From assembly GCF_029964055.1 (NCBI RefSeq), contig NZ_CP124836.1, positions 1,302,001-1,366,000 on the forward strand: a stretch of 64,000 nucleotides of DNA, given 5' to 3'. Positions 16,713 through 26,071 of the stretch are shown one piece after another. This DNA comes from Arthrobacter sp. EM1 (GTDB lineage: Bacteria > Actinomycetota > Actinomycetes > Actinomycetales > Micrococcaceae). The position numbers and the translations under genes are program-made. The notes beneath the pieces were generated by a model. It saw nothing but the letters and a program-made list of their open reading frames with translations. It had not been told where the DNA came from and did not search any database. The stretch's first letter is position 1. Every line of letters begins with the position of its first letter.

Positions 16713-17110
16713 TGGTGTGCTCCTGTCATGAGTGCGATTTTGAGACCATGACAATCCGGAGAGTACTCCCTCCGGCCCCCCGGCCGGAAGACGCAGCGCA
16801 AAACCCCTGCGAATGGGAGAACCCATGATGCTGACACTTACAGTTCGTAGTGATCCATATCACGGACGGGTGGCCGGGCAACCTTTCACATCCATTGTCG
16901 AAGTCTGCCTTCTAGCACCCGGCAAGCCGGGGCGCTCTGCGGGGTGGCGTCGCTGGGGTTTCCTGAGACGACCTGACTCAGGACCACCCGCGACGCTGCT
17001 GACTCGATGGTGATCGTAGCCAACGAAGACCCATCCAATACACAGCCTGCTTACGAATGGGTTGGAGTCGGCTTCGTGCGCCGATCCCATCTCAGAGTTG
17101 GAGGCTTTTC
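16713..17110. other. Intergenic; possible operator-like repeat
   Basis: No gene is evident. A 7-bp inverted repeat TCCTGAG/CTCAGGA lies at about 16961-16983 between the divergently transcribed ferritin-like and hydrolase genes, and could be a regulatory site. GGAGG at about 17099 is the ribosome-binding site of the hydrolase gene. Confidence 0.35.
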
Positions 17111-17947
17111 ATGACTGAAGTTATTGCCCATCACGGACTGTTCAAGGACACGAACCTGCACGTGGACGACACGGGGGGAACGGGCCGGCCGGTCGTCCTC
17201 ATTCATGGCTGGCCCCTGTCCGGGGAATCCTTCGCAGCCCAGGTCCCTGCCCTGCGGGCTGCCGGCTACAGGGTTATTACCTATGACCGGCGGGGTTTCG
17301 GACGCAGCGACAAGCCCAACACCGGCTACACCTATGACACCCTCACCGAAGACCTGAACGCCCTTCTCGAGGCACTCGAGCTTTACGACACTACCCTCGT
17401 CGGCTTCTCCATGGGCGGCGGTGAAGTAGCCCGCTACTTCACCAAATTCGGGACCGACCGGGTGCGCAGCGTGGTTTTCGCGGCCGCCGTCCCGCCGTAC
17501 TTGATGCAAGGCCAGGACAACCCGGACGGGCCACTGACTAAGGACACAGCAGCGGAGATGACGGCAGGCCTGGCGAAGGACGAAGACTCCTTCTACGACG
17601 ATTTTACCCGGCAGTTCTTCTCCGTCAACGGCGAGCTTAAAGTGACCGAGCAGCAGCGTCAGGAAGCCCTCCAGCTCTGCAAGCAGGCTGACAAAAAGGC
17701 GGCACTGGCCTGCATGGAAGCTTTCGGAACCACCGACTTCCGCGACGACCTGCCCAACATCAGAGTCCCGGCCCTGATCCTGCACGGGGACGGCGACGGA
17801 ACCGTGCCCTTCGAAGGATCCGGTGCACGGACCCACGCAGCCCTGCCGGGCAGCGACCTGCACGTCCTCCACGGCGCACCACACGGCTGCAACGTGAGCC
17901 ACCCCGAGGAGTTCAACCAGGCACTGCTGACCTTCCTGCAGAAATAG
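17111..17947 (+). CDS. Alpha/beta hydrolase, non-heme chloroperoxidase type
   Basis: The 278 residues contain the oxyanion region VLIHGWPLSGESF, the nucleophile elbow GFSMGG (Ser about 100), YDRRGFGRSDKP, the acid LHGDGDGTVPF and the catalytic His in HGAPHGCNVSHP. Length and motifs match bacterial cofactor-free haloperoxidases/esterases, which perhydrolyse small carboxylates. The start ATG 17111 follows GTTGGAGG. A hairpin follows the stop. Confidence 0.9.
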   Translation: MTEVIAHHGLFKDTNLHVDDTGGTGRPVVLIHGWPLSGESFAAQVPALRAAGYRVITYDRRGFGRSDKPNTGYTYDTLTEDLNALLEALELYDTTLVGFSMGGGEVARYFTKFGTDRVRSVVFAAAVPPYLMQGQDNPDGPLTKDTAAEMTAGLAKDEDSFYDDFTRQFFSVNGELKVTEQQRQEALQLCKQADKKAALACMEAFGTTDFRDDLPNIRVPALILHGDGDGTVPFEGSGARTHAALPGSDLHVLHGAPHGCNVSHPEEFNQALLTFLQK

Positions 17948-17984
17948 CGGCCCAGCGCAGCAGCTAAACATCTCGGCGGCGAGA

Positions 17985-18020
17985 ACAGGGTGAGGCGACA
18001 GCGAGAGCGCCTCACCCTGT
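17985..18020. terminator. 13-bp perfect hairpin after the hydrolase gene
   Basis: ACAGGGTGAGGCG (17985-17997) pairs perfectly with CGCCTCACCCTGT (18008-18020) across a 10-base loop, 38 bases beyond the stop codon. T-run is lacking. Confidence 0.6.
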
Positions 18021-18130
18021 GTCAAACGCCCGGTTCCGGGAGCCTCTTAACGCTTTCTTCCGGACGGTGACGTCTGGGCATGACCGGAACCGTAGGGAAT
18101 TAGCGGGAGCCGGGCTTTGTTGCCGAGGCC

Positions 18131-18655
18131 ATGACACTTCTTCCTACACAGACAGCGCCCGATCTCGCCCTCGCCCTGGTTGGTGGGGGAACTACCGATG
18201 ATCTTAAGATTGGTACCGGAACTGACGGGAGGTTTAGCCTGGTGGTCTTCTACCGCGGCCTGCACTGCCCGATCTGCCGCAAACAGCTGGCCGAGATCGA
18301 TAAGCGGATCGAGGACCTGAAGGCAGCCGGCATCGGCCGGGCCGTCGCGGTGAGCATGGAAACATCGGGCCGAAGCACCCGGATCGTGGATCAGTGGCAC
18401 CTCGCCAACCTCCCCGTGGCCTATGGCTTGAGGGAGGAATCCGCCCGGTCCTGGGGTTTGAACCTGTCCCACGCAATCAAGGACGGCGAGCCGGACCTCT
18501 TCAACGAACCGGGCATCTTTATCCTGGACGAGGACGGGACTTTGTTCTGGTCCAGCACCGCCACCATGCCCTTTGGCAGGCCATCCCTGGACGACGTCAT
18601 CGCAGGGGTCCGCTACGCCCAGGACCATGACTACCCGGCCCGCGGGGCCGCCTGA
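18131..18655 (+). CDS. Redoxin / AhpC-TSA family protein
   Basis: The 174 residues form a thioredoxin fold with FYRGLHCPICRKQL (a CxxC at the usual redox position). VAVSMETSGRSTRIVDQWHL and PGIFILDEDGTLFWSSTATM follow as in peroxiredoxin-like proteins. Likely a thiol-dependent reductase or peroxidase in the cytoplasm. It is followed about 95 bp downstream by a broken hydrolase gene on the same strand. Confidence 0.82.
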   Translation: MTLLPTQTAPDLALALVGGGTTDDLKIGTGTDGRFSLVVFYRGLHCPICRKQLAEIDKRIEDLKAAGIGRAVAVSMETSGRSTRIVDQWHLANLPVAYGLREESARSWGLNLSHAIKDGEPDLFNEPGIFILDEDGTLFWSSTATMPFGRPSLDDVIAGVRYAQDHDYPARGAA

Positions 18656-18749
18656 GACCTCGGGTACAGGCGGAGTCCGGCGGATGGGCGGAACCGCCCC
18701 TGAGCCGGGGTCAACAGTGGTAAGCGCTGAAAAGAGAGGTACTAAAACC

Positions 18750-19413
18750 TTGAACACTCCTCTGGCCCCGGTCCTGCGCGACCAGATCGAGGTCGCCGGG
18801 ACATCCCTTTCGTATCTGGGCAGCGGCAGTGACCAGACACCTCCGCTGCTGTTGCTGCACGGGACTTTCTGGAGCCGCGTGAGGCTGCCGGTCCTGCCCG
18901 CACTGGGGACTTCGAGTCGGTGCATTGCCCTGGACTTGCCCGAGTTCGGCCGCAGCGGCGGAGAACTCGACGTCAGCCACGCCACTGTCCCGGCCTTGGC
19001 CGAAACAGCTCTGGCCGCCGCCGATGCCTCGGACTGGACAGTTTCGATATGGCCGGGCATGCCATCGGCGGGGGAATAGCCCAGCACATTGCGGCACCCA
19101 GCGGGCGCGTGAACAGACTCGTGCTGATGAACTCCGTGGTGTTCGATTCGTGGCCGGTGCCTGCGGTGGAACGGTTCCGGGACCCGGAGGTACGGGCTGC
19201 CACGACGGCCCCGCAGCTTCTGGACGCCCGTGCGGTATCCATGCAGCGTGCCGTCAAACGCACACTTAACGACGAGGAACTCACCGATTACCTGTCGCCC
19301 TGCAACGAACCGGCCTGCCACAGGTCGTGGATGGCCATGGCCGCGGCCGCCGATCCCCGGACCACCCTGGACCTGGTCCCGCTGCTGCAGGAGGCGCACA
19401 TACCGACCCGTCT
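18750..19413 (+). pseudogene. Alpha/beta hydrolase, frame-shifted and 3'-truncated
   Basis: A TTG start with AGAGAGG upstream gives NTPLAPVLRDQIEVAGTSLS, then LLLLHGTFWSRVRLPVLPAL and IALDLPEFGRSG. Near 19045 the frame shifts, and the family sequence resumes as FDMAGHAIGGGIAQHIA (nucleophile serine region altered) and RLVLMNSVVFDSWPVPAVER. It ends at LLQEAHIPTR, where the catalytic acid and histidine should follow. There it is joined to an unrelated opposite-strand fragment. Confidence 0.65.
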
Positions 19414-19800
19414 GTGGGTCTCGCGGAACGGGAAGGGCCGAGGATACCACTTGTAGGTATTGATCAGGCCGGTGGTCAGCTGAAGGAGCGAGGAGGCGAT
19501 GAACAGGGCGATTGAGGCACGTGAGCAGCTCCAGATAGACGGACCACAGCTTGGCCAGCAGCAGCGGAATCGAGGCGATCCCGGCGGTGACATGGATCCC
19601 CTGGGTGAGCTGGTAAATCCAGACGGGGCTGGTGGGGAAGAGCATCCAGGAGGGCGGGTTCTGCAGGCCGTGGCTGAACAGCCCGGTCAGGAAGCACACC
19701 GTGAAACTCAGCCCGAGCCAGCGGCCCAGGACGACCGTGAGCCGGGTGCTCCGCGTCGGGGATGCGAACCGGGCTGCGAGGGCCTCGGTTAGCCTCTGCG
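19410..19800 (-). pseudogene. Membrane (cytochrome b-like) N-terminus of a molybdopterin oxidoreductase, remnant
   Basis: Minus-strand sequence RLTVVLGRWLGLSFTVCFLT, SHGLQNPPSWMLFP, QLTQGIHVTAGIASIPLLLA and, after a frameshift, TTGLINTYKWYPRPFPFR gives three membrane helices. These are typical of the haem b-type domain preceding actinobacterial sulfite-oxidase-like molybdoenzymes. The 3' part with the molybdopterin domain is lost at the junction with the hydrolase fragment. Confidence 0.55.
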
Positions 19801-20059
19801 GGTCAGGTTTTGCTTGCTCACATCACACCACCATTCAGGATCAGGCAGGGGCTTGGACCCCCGAAACACCGAAAGGCGGCGGGAAGAGCCGCTTTCGGAC
19901 CGGTAGAGAGCCCAGGGGCGGAAGCCGGGGCTCAATTTCAACGTCGCATTCCTCCACTGTGCTCAACGCATACCGTTAACGCCGGCTGCATCGCTGCTCC
20001 TGGGCCGCCGGCGGTTTCCACGCGACCCCTTGAGAAGATCCGGGCCAGGGTGTGAGAAC

Positions 20060-20103
20060 AGAAAAGTGCCACGGACCCCCTGGTGAGGATCCATGGCACT
20101 TCC
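20060..20103 (-). terminator. Terminator of the lipoprotein gene
   Basis: Read on the minus strand, AAGTGCCATGG and CCGTGGCACTT form a stem with one mismatch, followed by TTCTGTTC. It lies about 40 bases after the lipoprotein stop codon. A second hairpin, CCGCCG/CGGCGG with TTTTT on the plus strand, lies at 20104-20133. Confidence 0.6.
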
Positions 20104-20141
20104 CGCCGAACCATGCATCCGGCGGCTTTTTCGGGTGGGTG

Positions 20142-20819
20142 TTACTTGGTGTTGACGGTGATTTTGGCGATGCCGACGAGCATGTCGGCTTTCACTGCGT
20201 CGGTCTTGAAGGTTTTGTTCAGCAGGCCGGCGGCGGTGTCGGAGATCAGCACCCGGGTGCCTTCCAGGACGGCGGTGTCGCCGGCCTTGGCGAGGGGCTT
20301 GAGGGTGGAGCCGTCGAGGTTGAAGATGTAGGCCTGCTTCGCGGCGGTGGTGCCGTTGACCGCGACGTCGCCGTAGAGCTTGGAGGTGCCCGGGTCGATG
20401 GTGAAGTTGGTCAGGTCGACCTTGGTGTCTCCGGCGGTCAGGGAGAACCCGGAACCGGCGTGGCTGATCAGGCCCTGGACGAACGGGCGGTAGTCCTTGG
20501 CCGGGTCGTAGTAATCGACCTTGCCGCCGGTGATCGGGAAGATCAGCGAACCATCGGTCAGTGCCGCGGTCCCGACGGTGCCCGGGGTCAGCTTCAGGGT
20601 CTCAAGGGCCTTGGCGAAGGAGGCATCGAGCTTCACGGCGGTGGAGGTCCCGGTCAGGGCCGGGATGGAGGCCAGCGCCTTGGGCGCCTCGGCGGACATC
20701 GAGGCCGAGGAGGACGCCGGAGCGGCGGAGGTGTTACTGGCCGGGCTGCAGGCAGCCAGGGAGAACATCAGCGAACCGGCCGCGGCGATACCGGCGAAAG
20801 TCTTGATCGATGTGCGCAT
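20142..20819 (-). CDS. Secreted lipoprotein of unknown function
   Basis: The 225 residues start with a lipoprotein signal (MRTSIKTFAGIAAAGSLMF then LAAC lipobox), followed by a Ser/Ala-rich linker. A beta-rich domain contains SLIFPITGGKVDYYDP, ISHAGSGFSLTAGDTKVDL and GTSKLYGDVAVNG. I recognise this as a conserved actinobacterial secreted domain but cannot name a function. ATG 20819 is preceded by a GAGCATTC stretch. A terminator follows. It is monocistronic. Confidence 0.8.
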   Translation of the reverse strand: MRTSIKTFAGIAAAGSLMFSLAACSPASNTSAAPASSSASMSAEAPKALASIPALTGTSTAVKLDASFAKALETLKLTPGTVGTAALTDGSLIFPITGGKVDYYDPAKDYRPFVQGLISHAGSGFSLTAGDTKVDLTNFTIDPGTSKLYGDVAVNGTTAAKQAYIFNLDGSTLKPLAKAGDTAVLEGTRVLISDTAAGLLNKTFKTDAVKADMLVGIAKITVNTK

Positions 20820-21029
20820 GGGAATGCTCCTTGAAAGTAGTTCAGTGGATGTATCCGTTCCCGCGGCCACACCGTAAGCGGTGCGGTCCTGACAATGAAT
20901 CCAGCGGGTCCGGCTTGGTCTGTCAGGAGTACTTCGGGAACACCCCCCCACCCCGGATGGGTTCACCAGATACCGTGACCAATCCGTTATGCTATGTCCT
21001 GGCAGATGCTGCCCAGGGTCCGGGGCGGT

Positions 21030-21355
21030 CAGTCCCGATCTGGAAGCGGGCTACGGCAACCTGGGGGATACCCTGCGGTGGGCCATCGGTGCAGGGGTCG
21101 ACGGGTCCAACATTGAGGACCAGGAGCGCCCGCTGGCGCAGGCCGTGAAGCAGATGGGCGATCCCCTCCTGGCCAAGCAGCGCGAGGAGATCGATTTCGT
21201 CCTCTCCTCCATGCCCGAACGGACGCGTTCCTCCTGACAGGACACGCGCCCGTCGGCCGTGCTGACGCCATCGAACGCTGTAAGGCTTTCCTGGACGCCG
21301 GAGCGTCCTGCGCCTTCGTTCCCGAAACGCTTGACGAGGTGACTGTGGCAGCGGA
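21030..21355 (+). pseudogene. PEP mutase / isocitrate lyase family, internal fragment
   Basis: SPDLEAGYGNLGDTLRWAIG and GAGVDGSNIEDQERPLAQAV match the Mg-binding core of the family. After a break the sequence resumes in another frame as GRADAIERCKAFLDAGASCA followed by FVPETLDEVTVAADP. Both ends and a middle portion are missing. An intact paralogue lies at 23360-24139. Confidence 0.6.
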
Positions 21356-21530
21356 TCCGAAGGAGATTGCTTCCGCCGATCCAGCCCGCCGAATACTGCG
21401 GCCGGCCCCGCCCCATCAGAGAATGCTGGGCAACCCCTCTGGAGTCACCGCTTTCCGCTTTCCCTGCCGTGCCCGGATCCCGGAACCTGTGCCCATTGAG
21501 AGCCCCGGCACATCCGCCGAGAAAGAGACC

Positions 21531-22033
21531 ATGATGATCAAGAGCCACTCGGACGTCGTCCTGGAAGTCACTGCCCACCACCCGGACGCCGTCGAGAAGG
21601 ACCTGAACGCCGCCGTGGAGATCGCCCGCGAACACGCGATGAAGGAATGCCGACACGGCATCCTGCGATACGCGGCACTGGACGCCGGAGCCCTGACACG
21701 GCTCAGCATGCTGAACAACTCCGACCCCCAACGCCCGTCGGCCCTGGCAGAGCGAATGGTCACAGGCGCCTCCAACATCTCCACAAGCACCGCACGCCTC
21801 CAAGAAGCAGGACTGGTTGAAAGATCAGACGACCCAAGGGATATGCGCGCCTCGCTGATCAGGCTCGCCACGGCCGAGAAACGGGCCGGCGCCGCGCTAC
21901 GGCATTCGGGCAACACCCTGATCGATGTAATTTCAGCGACTGGAACGAGGAAGACCGCCACGACCTATTGCGGCTGCTCTCCCGCTTCGAAACCGACAGC
22001 AACCGGGTAGCGGCCACCTCCAGGAGCACCTAG
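21531..22033 (+). pseudogene. Small conserved protein fused to a MarR remnant
   Basis: MMIKSHSDVVLEVTAHHPDA to AMKECRHGIL resembles the start of a small Arthrobacter-type protein. It joins directly to MarR-family sequence (LTRLSMLNNSDPQRPSALAE, TARLQEAGLVERSDDPRDMR). After a further frameshift near 21930, SDWNEEDRHDLLRLLSRF completes the MarR C-terminus. It is a deletion fusion and unlikely to be functional. Confidence 0.55.
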
Positions 22034-22773
22034 GCCCCACAGGCCCACCCTCAGTCGCACACGTTCAAATTAAGCCCCGTTTCTTCGCCATCCTGACCAG
22101 TTCGCGTGCGGTGTCGGCCTCGTTGTTTCTGTTTACCTGTCACCGGTTTTTTACTCGGCACAGCCTCCCGTCTCGCGGCCATATCGAGCTTCCACCCCGC
22201 CACGCTCACCGCCCAGCGTGTCGAGCGAGATATACCGTTATCTCCACCAGTCCCGCCGCAAGAAACGAAGCCAGGCTCAATTCGATCCAGAAGAAATTCG
22301 TTAGTAGTCGACTGAAAGCCCCGGCACCGAGACTGCAGCGGAAGAGAAATTCGGCCGCAGGATCGATCCAGAGCCGCAGGCGGCGGTGGCCGCAGAGGCA
22401 GTGGCCGCCGATGTCGTCCCAGGCGCTAACCACGAGTGGCGAAAGCCTGCACGGTCCCACTGAACTTGGGCGATCGTTAGGGGACGTGTGACTTGAAGTT
22501 CGGGGAATGTGAAAATGTAAAGTATCCCGCGTTAGGGTCGCTTCTGTCTGGGGCCATCGGGGCTACGAAATAGAGGATAGATCCGTACTCGCTGGATACC
22601 TGCGCCCCATCAAAGGCCGACGCTCATAAATCAGCGACCTGCAGCCGTTGCGGCGGGGGTGCGTCGCGGGGATTTGTGTCCGCCGGGTTGAAAGCGGCGT
22701 CCGCAGGACCTGTGAGACGATGTGGGCTTATACCTCGGCGGACTCTTCCCCGCCTTCCCCACTAGGAGTCCTG
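22034..22773. other. No gene recognised
   Basis: About 740 bases without a convincing coding frame. AGGAG at 22764 is the ribosome-binding site of the VOC gene. The GC-rich first half is probably decayed coding sequence. Confidence 0.4.
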
Positions 22774-23166
22774 ATGCCCGCGTCGCCTGCCATTGACCAC
22801 CTCGCTCTTACCGTGACCGACCTCGAGGTCAGCGTCGCCTTCTACTCCCGCCTATGGGGTACATCGCCCACCGGGACGATGCTCGATGGGCCGTTTGTTC
22901 GAAGTAAATTCGATCTTGGTGGAGGGGCGTCACTGGGACTCACAGAGCATCGCGCAGCTTCCGGGGAGGGCCGCTTCAATGAGCGCAATCCAGGTCTGGA
23001 CCATGCGGGTTTTTCCGTGGCCAGCGCAGAGGAACTCCTCGAATGGGCCGCGCATCTGGATAACATCGGCGTGATCCACAGCGGACCCGTAGATGCCCCG
23101 TATGGCACGGCACTGAACTTCAAAGACCCGGACGGTATCGCGTTGGAGTTCTTCTTGCCCAATTAA
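22774..23166 (+). CDS. VOC-family (glyoxalase/dioxygenase fold) protein
   Basis: The 130 residues start MPASPAIDHLALTVTDLEVS and contain two beta-alpha-beta-beta-beta modules. Metal-ligand candidates are His9 (IDHLALTV), His in GLDHAGFSV and Glu in GIALEFFLPN. It could be a glyoxalase, a fosfomycin-type thiol transferase or a dioxygenase; the substrate cannot be told. TAGGAG lies 7 bases before the chosen ATG. Confidence 0.88.
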   Translation: MPASPAIDHLALTVTDLEVSVAFYSRLWGTSPTGTMLDGPFVRSKFDLGGGASLGLTEHRAASGEGRFNERNPGLDHAGFSVASAEELLEWAAHLDNIGVIHSGPVDAPYGTALNFKDPDGIALEFFLPN

Positions 23167-23359
23167 GGACTGCTCACCGCAGACCGAAAAACCACTCGCC
23201 TTTGCACTTCCGGTCCGGGACGGGCACGGGGATACACCGGGGTATGTTGCGGGTTCATGAGACACAGAATGACCGGGTCTTTGGTCGGCGTAGACCGCAT
23301 GAAGCGCTGCGATGACACGCACCAGATTCATGCGGCCGAGCCGATGGGTGGTCGTGTAG

Positions 23360-24139
23360 CTAATTCAGGGGCGGGGTGTCGGCGGGAATGACACCGGTCG
23401 AGTACAGATCGGTGGCGAGGTCGCGGATTGCGCGCAGGGCGACACGCTGGGTGAAGGGGCCATAGGAGACACGGGCCACCCCAAGTAACTGCAGCTCGGC
23501 TGCCGGCAGGGCACCGGGTGCGCCGATCACTGATAGCTTTCCGCGCCCGAGTCCCTCGACCAGCGGCTCGATGACCTCGCGGGTCAGTGCTCCCGGGACG
23601 AACACCAGCGCGGCACCGGCGTCCAGGTATGCGCGGCCCCGGGTGATGGCGTCATCGATGCTGTCTTTGATAGGCCGGTCACCGCCCCTCGCGATCGCGT
23701 CGGTGCGGGCGTTCAGCTGAAAGGCTATGCCCTCGGCCTGGGCAGCTGCCATGACGGCGTGCACGCGGGCGACGGCTTCATCGAAGGGCCGAAGCCGGTC
23801 TTCCACGTTGGCGCCGACGACGCCGAGCGCGATAGCCCTGCGAATCGTCTCGGCCGGGTTCTCGTAACCATCATCAAGATCGGCCGTGACGGGAAGATCA
23901 ACGGCGTCCACGATTGTTTTGACCCCTGCCAGCGCCATCTCCAGGGGCATCGTCCCGTCCGCGTAGCCGTACGCGGCGGCGATGGAGTGGCCGGCGGTCG
24001 CGATTGCCTTGGTCTCCGGCAGCGCCGCGACCGTGGACGCGCTGATGGCATCCCAGACGTTGACAACCCGCAGGATCTCCGGGGCCTCATGCAGCGCTTT
24101 CAACTGCTGCGCGCGCTCTGACGTGTTCGATCCGGTCAT
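23360..24139 (-). CDS. Isocitrate lyase / PEP mutase family protein
   Basis: The 259 residues carry VVNVWDAISASTVAALPETK, TADLDDGYENPAETIRRAI (Mg-binding Asp), GVVGANVEDRL and FQLNARTDAIARGG in the expected order. GALTREVIEPLVEGLGRG follows. The family cleaves or rearranges small 2-oxo-acid phosphonates or C-C bonds. The KKCGH lyase motif of true isocitrate lyase is absent, so an oxaloacetate hydrolase, carboxyPEP mutase-like or unknown lyase role is likelier. GGAGAAG precedes ATG 24139. Confidence 0.85.
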   Translation of the reverse strand: MTGSNTSERAQQLKALHEAPEILRVVNVWDAISASTVAALPETKAIATAGHSIAAAYGYADGTMPLEMALAGVKTIVDAVDLPVTADLDDGYENPAETIRRAIALGVVGANVEDRLRPFDEAVARVHAVMAAAQAEGIAFQLNARTDAIARGGDRPIKDSIDDAITRGRAYLDAGAALVFVPGALTREVIEPLVEGLGRGKLSVIGAPGALPAAELQLLGVARVSYGPFTQRVALRAIRDLATDLYSTGVIPADTPPLN

Positions 24140-24273
24140 TTTTCTTCTCCGTTTTCTGTCGAGGTACTTGGCAAGGAAGCTGAGGAGGATGTCGGTAACC
24201 TCCAGGACATTGGTCCAGGGAGTGCATGGCACTTTCTATCTCCACGTGCTCCACTAAACAGGAATTGTCGGGG

Positions 24274-24783
24274 TCAGGGAGTGTCTCTGCCGGTGGTGGC
24301 GGACGTACCGGAGACAGTTTTCGGCCGGGATCGCCGGTCCAGGATCAGGGCGGTGGCGGCGAGGAGGGCCGCGGCGCCCTGGGCGAGGGCGGTGAGGGTC
24401 TTATCGAAAAACCAGACGGGTTCATACATGGCCGGGAACGGCCCGAACGCCGGAACATCGATGTAGCGGTAGAGCAGCAGGACGGCCAGCCCTCCGCCGG
24501 CAGTGAGTAGGGCAAGGAGCCAGGCGGGGCGGCTGCCACGGGCCAGGACGTAGAGTCCGGCTGCTGCCGCAGCGCCGGCTTCGGCGAGGAAGAGGTTGCC
24601 CTCCCCGAAGCCTTCCGGGGCGGCGGACTGGTAGCCCGTTGCTAGGCGGGCGTGCACGATGGCGTCCACAAAGAGAGCGGCCGCTGCAAGGACCCGCAGG
24701 ACGAGACCCGCAACGCTGCCAAGGCCGCGGCGGCCCGGCTCCGGGGCTCGGGCGCCGTGGGTTGGGGTGTGGTCCTGGCTCAT
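24274..24783 (-). CDS. Four-helix membrane protein of the cupredoxin cluster
   Basis: The 169 residues have about four membrane segments (VAGLVLRVLAAAALFVDAIV, LFLAEAGAAAAAGLYVLA, LALLTAGGGLAVLLLYRYI, LTALAQGAAALLAATALIL). No named domain is recognised. Its start overlaps the stop of the cupredoxin gene (ATGA), indicating translational coupling and a shared role. Confidence 0.75.
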   Translation of the reverse strand: MSQDHTPTHGARAPEPGRRGLGSVAGLVLRVLAAAALFVDAIVHARLATGYQSAAPEGFGEGNLFLAEAGAAAAAGLYVLARGSRPAWLLALLTAGGGLAVLLLYRYIDVPAFGPFPAMYEPVWFFDKTLTALAQGAAALLAATALILDRRSRPKTVSGTSATTGRDTP

Positions 24784-25244
24784 TTGACGGTCAGGGTTCC
24801 TTGCATGTTGGAGTGGTAGGTGCAGTGGTAGGCGTAGGTGCCTGCCTTGGCGGGGGCGGTGAAAGTGGTGCTGGTCCCGGCTTTGACGACCGCGTCGAAG
24901 GAACCGTCCTCAGCGGTGACGGTGTGGGCTTGAGAGTCCATGTTCATCACCGTCACGCTCGCCCCGGCCGGGACGCTGTCCGGGCCGGTATAGGCAAAGG
25001 ACTTGATATGGATCGTCACGTCAGCCGCCGTCCCGGTGGACGCGTTTGGGGCTCCCGTTGACGGTGTCATCGGCGAAGCTCCCATTCCGGGGTCCATGGA
25101 AGCGGACGAGGAAGGCATTGACGTCGGAGACCCAGGTGATGAGCTGGGCGCTCCTTGGGTGGTCCCGCAGGCGCTGGCACCGATGACGGTGGCCGCGCCG
25201 ATCAGGGCAACGGTAAGACGTTGAGGGATTTTTGTCGCCTTCAT
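24780..25244 (-). CDS. Cupredoxin (plastocyanin-like) lipoprotein
   Basis: The 154 residues have a lipoprotein signal (GAATVIGASACG), a Ser/Met-rich linker and a type-1 copper domain. Copper ligands visible are His in SQAHTVTAEDG, then Cys, His and Met in YHCTYHSNMQG. It should bind copper on the outer face of the membrane and may act in electron transfer. It is coupled to the membrane protein gene downstream and follows the sortase gene. Confidence 0.88.
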   Translation of the reverse strand: MKATKIPQRLTVALIGAATVIGASACGTTQGAPSSSPGSPTSMPSSSASMDPGMGASPMTPSTGAPNASTGTAADVTIHIKSFAYTGPDSVPAGASVTVMNMDSQAHTVTAEDGSFDAVVKAGTSTTFTAPAKAGTYAYHCTYHSNMQGTLTVK

Positions 25245-25307
25245 GATTGTTCCCTTTCAGGGAGCTGACGGGCGCTCCTGGTGGAAGCAGGGGCAGTGGT
25301 TCCGGAT

Positions 25308-26036
25308 TCAGGCGGGGTGGCTGGAGGTCAGGTGGGCGTAGACGACGGTGTTGTCCAGGTACTCCCGCGTGGTGGGGTCGTACCCGCCGCAGGTGATCAG
25401 CCGGACTTCGGGCCGGTCCGCGTTCTGGTAGACCTCCACGGTCGGGAAAGTTGATTTGTGGTAGACATCGACTTTGTCCACCGTGAAGACCGCGGCGGTG
25501 TGGTCCGCGCGGGTGACGGTGATGGTCTGGCCCGGGGTGAGCTCATGGAGCCGGTAGAACAGCCCCACATCGCTGCTGGTGGTGTTGACGTGGCCGAGGA
25601 TGACCGCGGACCCCGTCTGGCCCGGGGTGGGCGAGTCCTGGTACCAGCCACCGGGTGAGCCCGGTTCCCCGGACGGGGTCTGAACTTCCCCGTTGGCCTG
25701 CTTGCCCACAGGGGTCAGGGCCGCGTTCACGCCGATGGAGGGGACCTCAACCCGATCCGGCGCGGACGCGGGCAGAGCCGTGTCCGGCGCGGACGGAACA
25801 GCCACGGAAGACGGGTTAGGCGGGGCCGGTGCGGTCAGCGGGTCCGGAATGGGTGCTGCCGCAGCAGTGGCAGCGCCAGGTGACGGCGACGGCAAGGACA
25901 CGCTGGTCGTTGGCCCCGGTGCGGGTGGTTCGGCGTGGAGTCCCAGCCCGATGGTGGTGATGCCGCCGGCCAGGAGCAGCGCGGCCACCGCGGACGCGCT
26001 GAAGCGTCCACGGCGGCGGCTGTTTTCAGATCCCAT
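25308..26036 (-). CDS. Class F sortase
   Basis: The 242 residues have one N-terminal membrane anchor, a Pro/Ala-rich linker and a sortase barrel. VEVPSIGVNAALTPVG opens the domain; the catalytic His is in VILGHVNTTSS, Cys in LITCGGYDP, with the Arg expected in DPTTREYLDN. It sits between a CHRD protein gene (upstream) and the cupredoxin gene in a four-gene run. No LPXTG protein is encoded nearby. Confidence 0.9.
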   Translation of the reverse strand: MGSENSRRRGRFSASAVAALLLAGGITTIGLGLHAEPPAPGPTTSVSLPSPSPGAATAAAAPIPDPLTAPAPPNPSSVAVPSAPDTALPASAPDRVEVPSIGVNAALTPVGKQANGEVQTPSGEPGSPGGWYQDSPTPGQTGSAVILGHVNTTSSDVGLFYRLHELTPGQTITVTRADHTAAVFTVDKVDVYHKSTFPTVEVYQNADRPEVRLITCGGYDPTTREYLDNTVVYAHLTSSHPA

Positions 26037-26071
26037 CAGTTCCCTGCTTGTTCCCCGAGTCTTCCCAGACC

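Noticed and set aside
18047..19699. 550-codon open frame on the minus strand
   Set aside because: It overlaps the intact redoxin gene and the hydrolase remnant on the plus strand. Only its first about 90 codons (cytochrome b-like) resemble a real protein.
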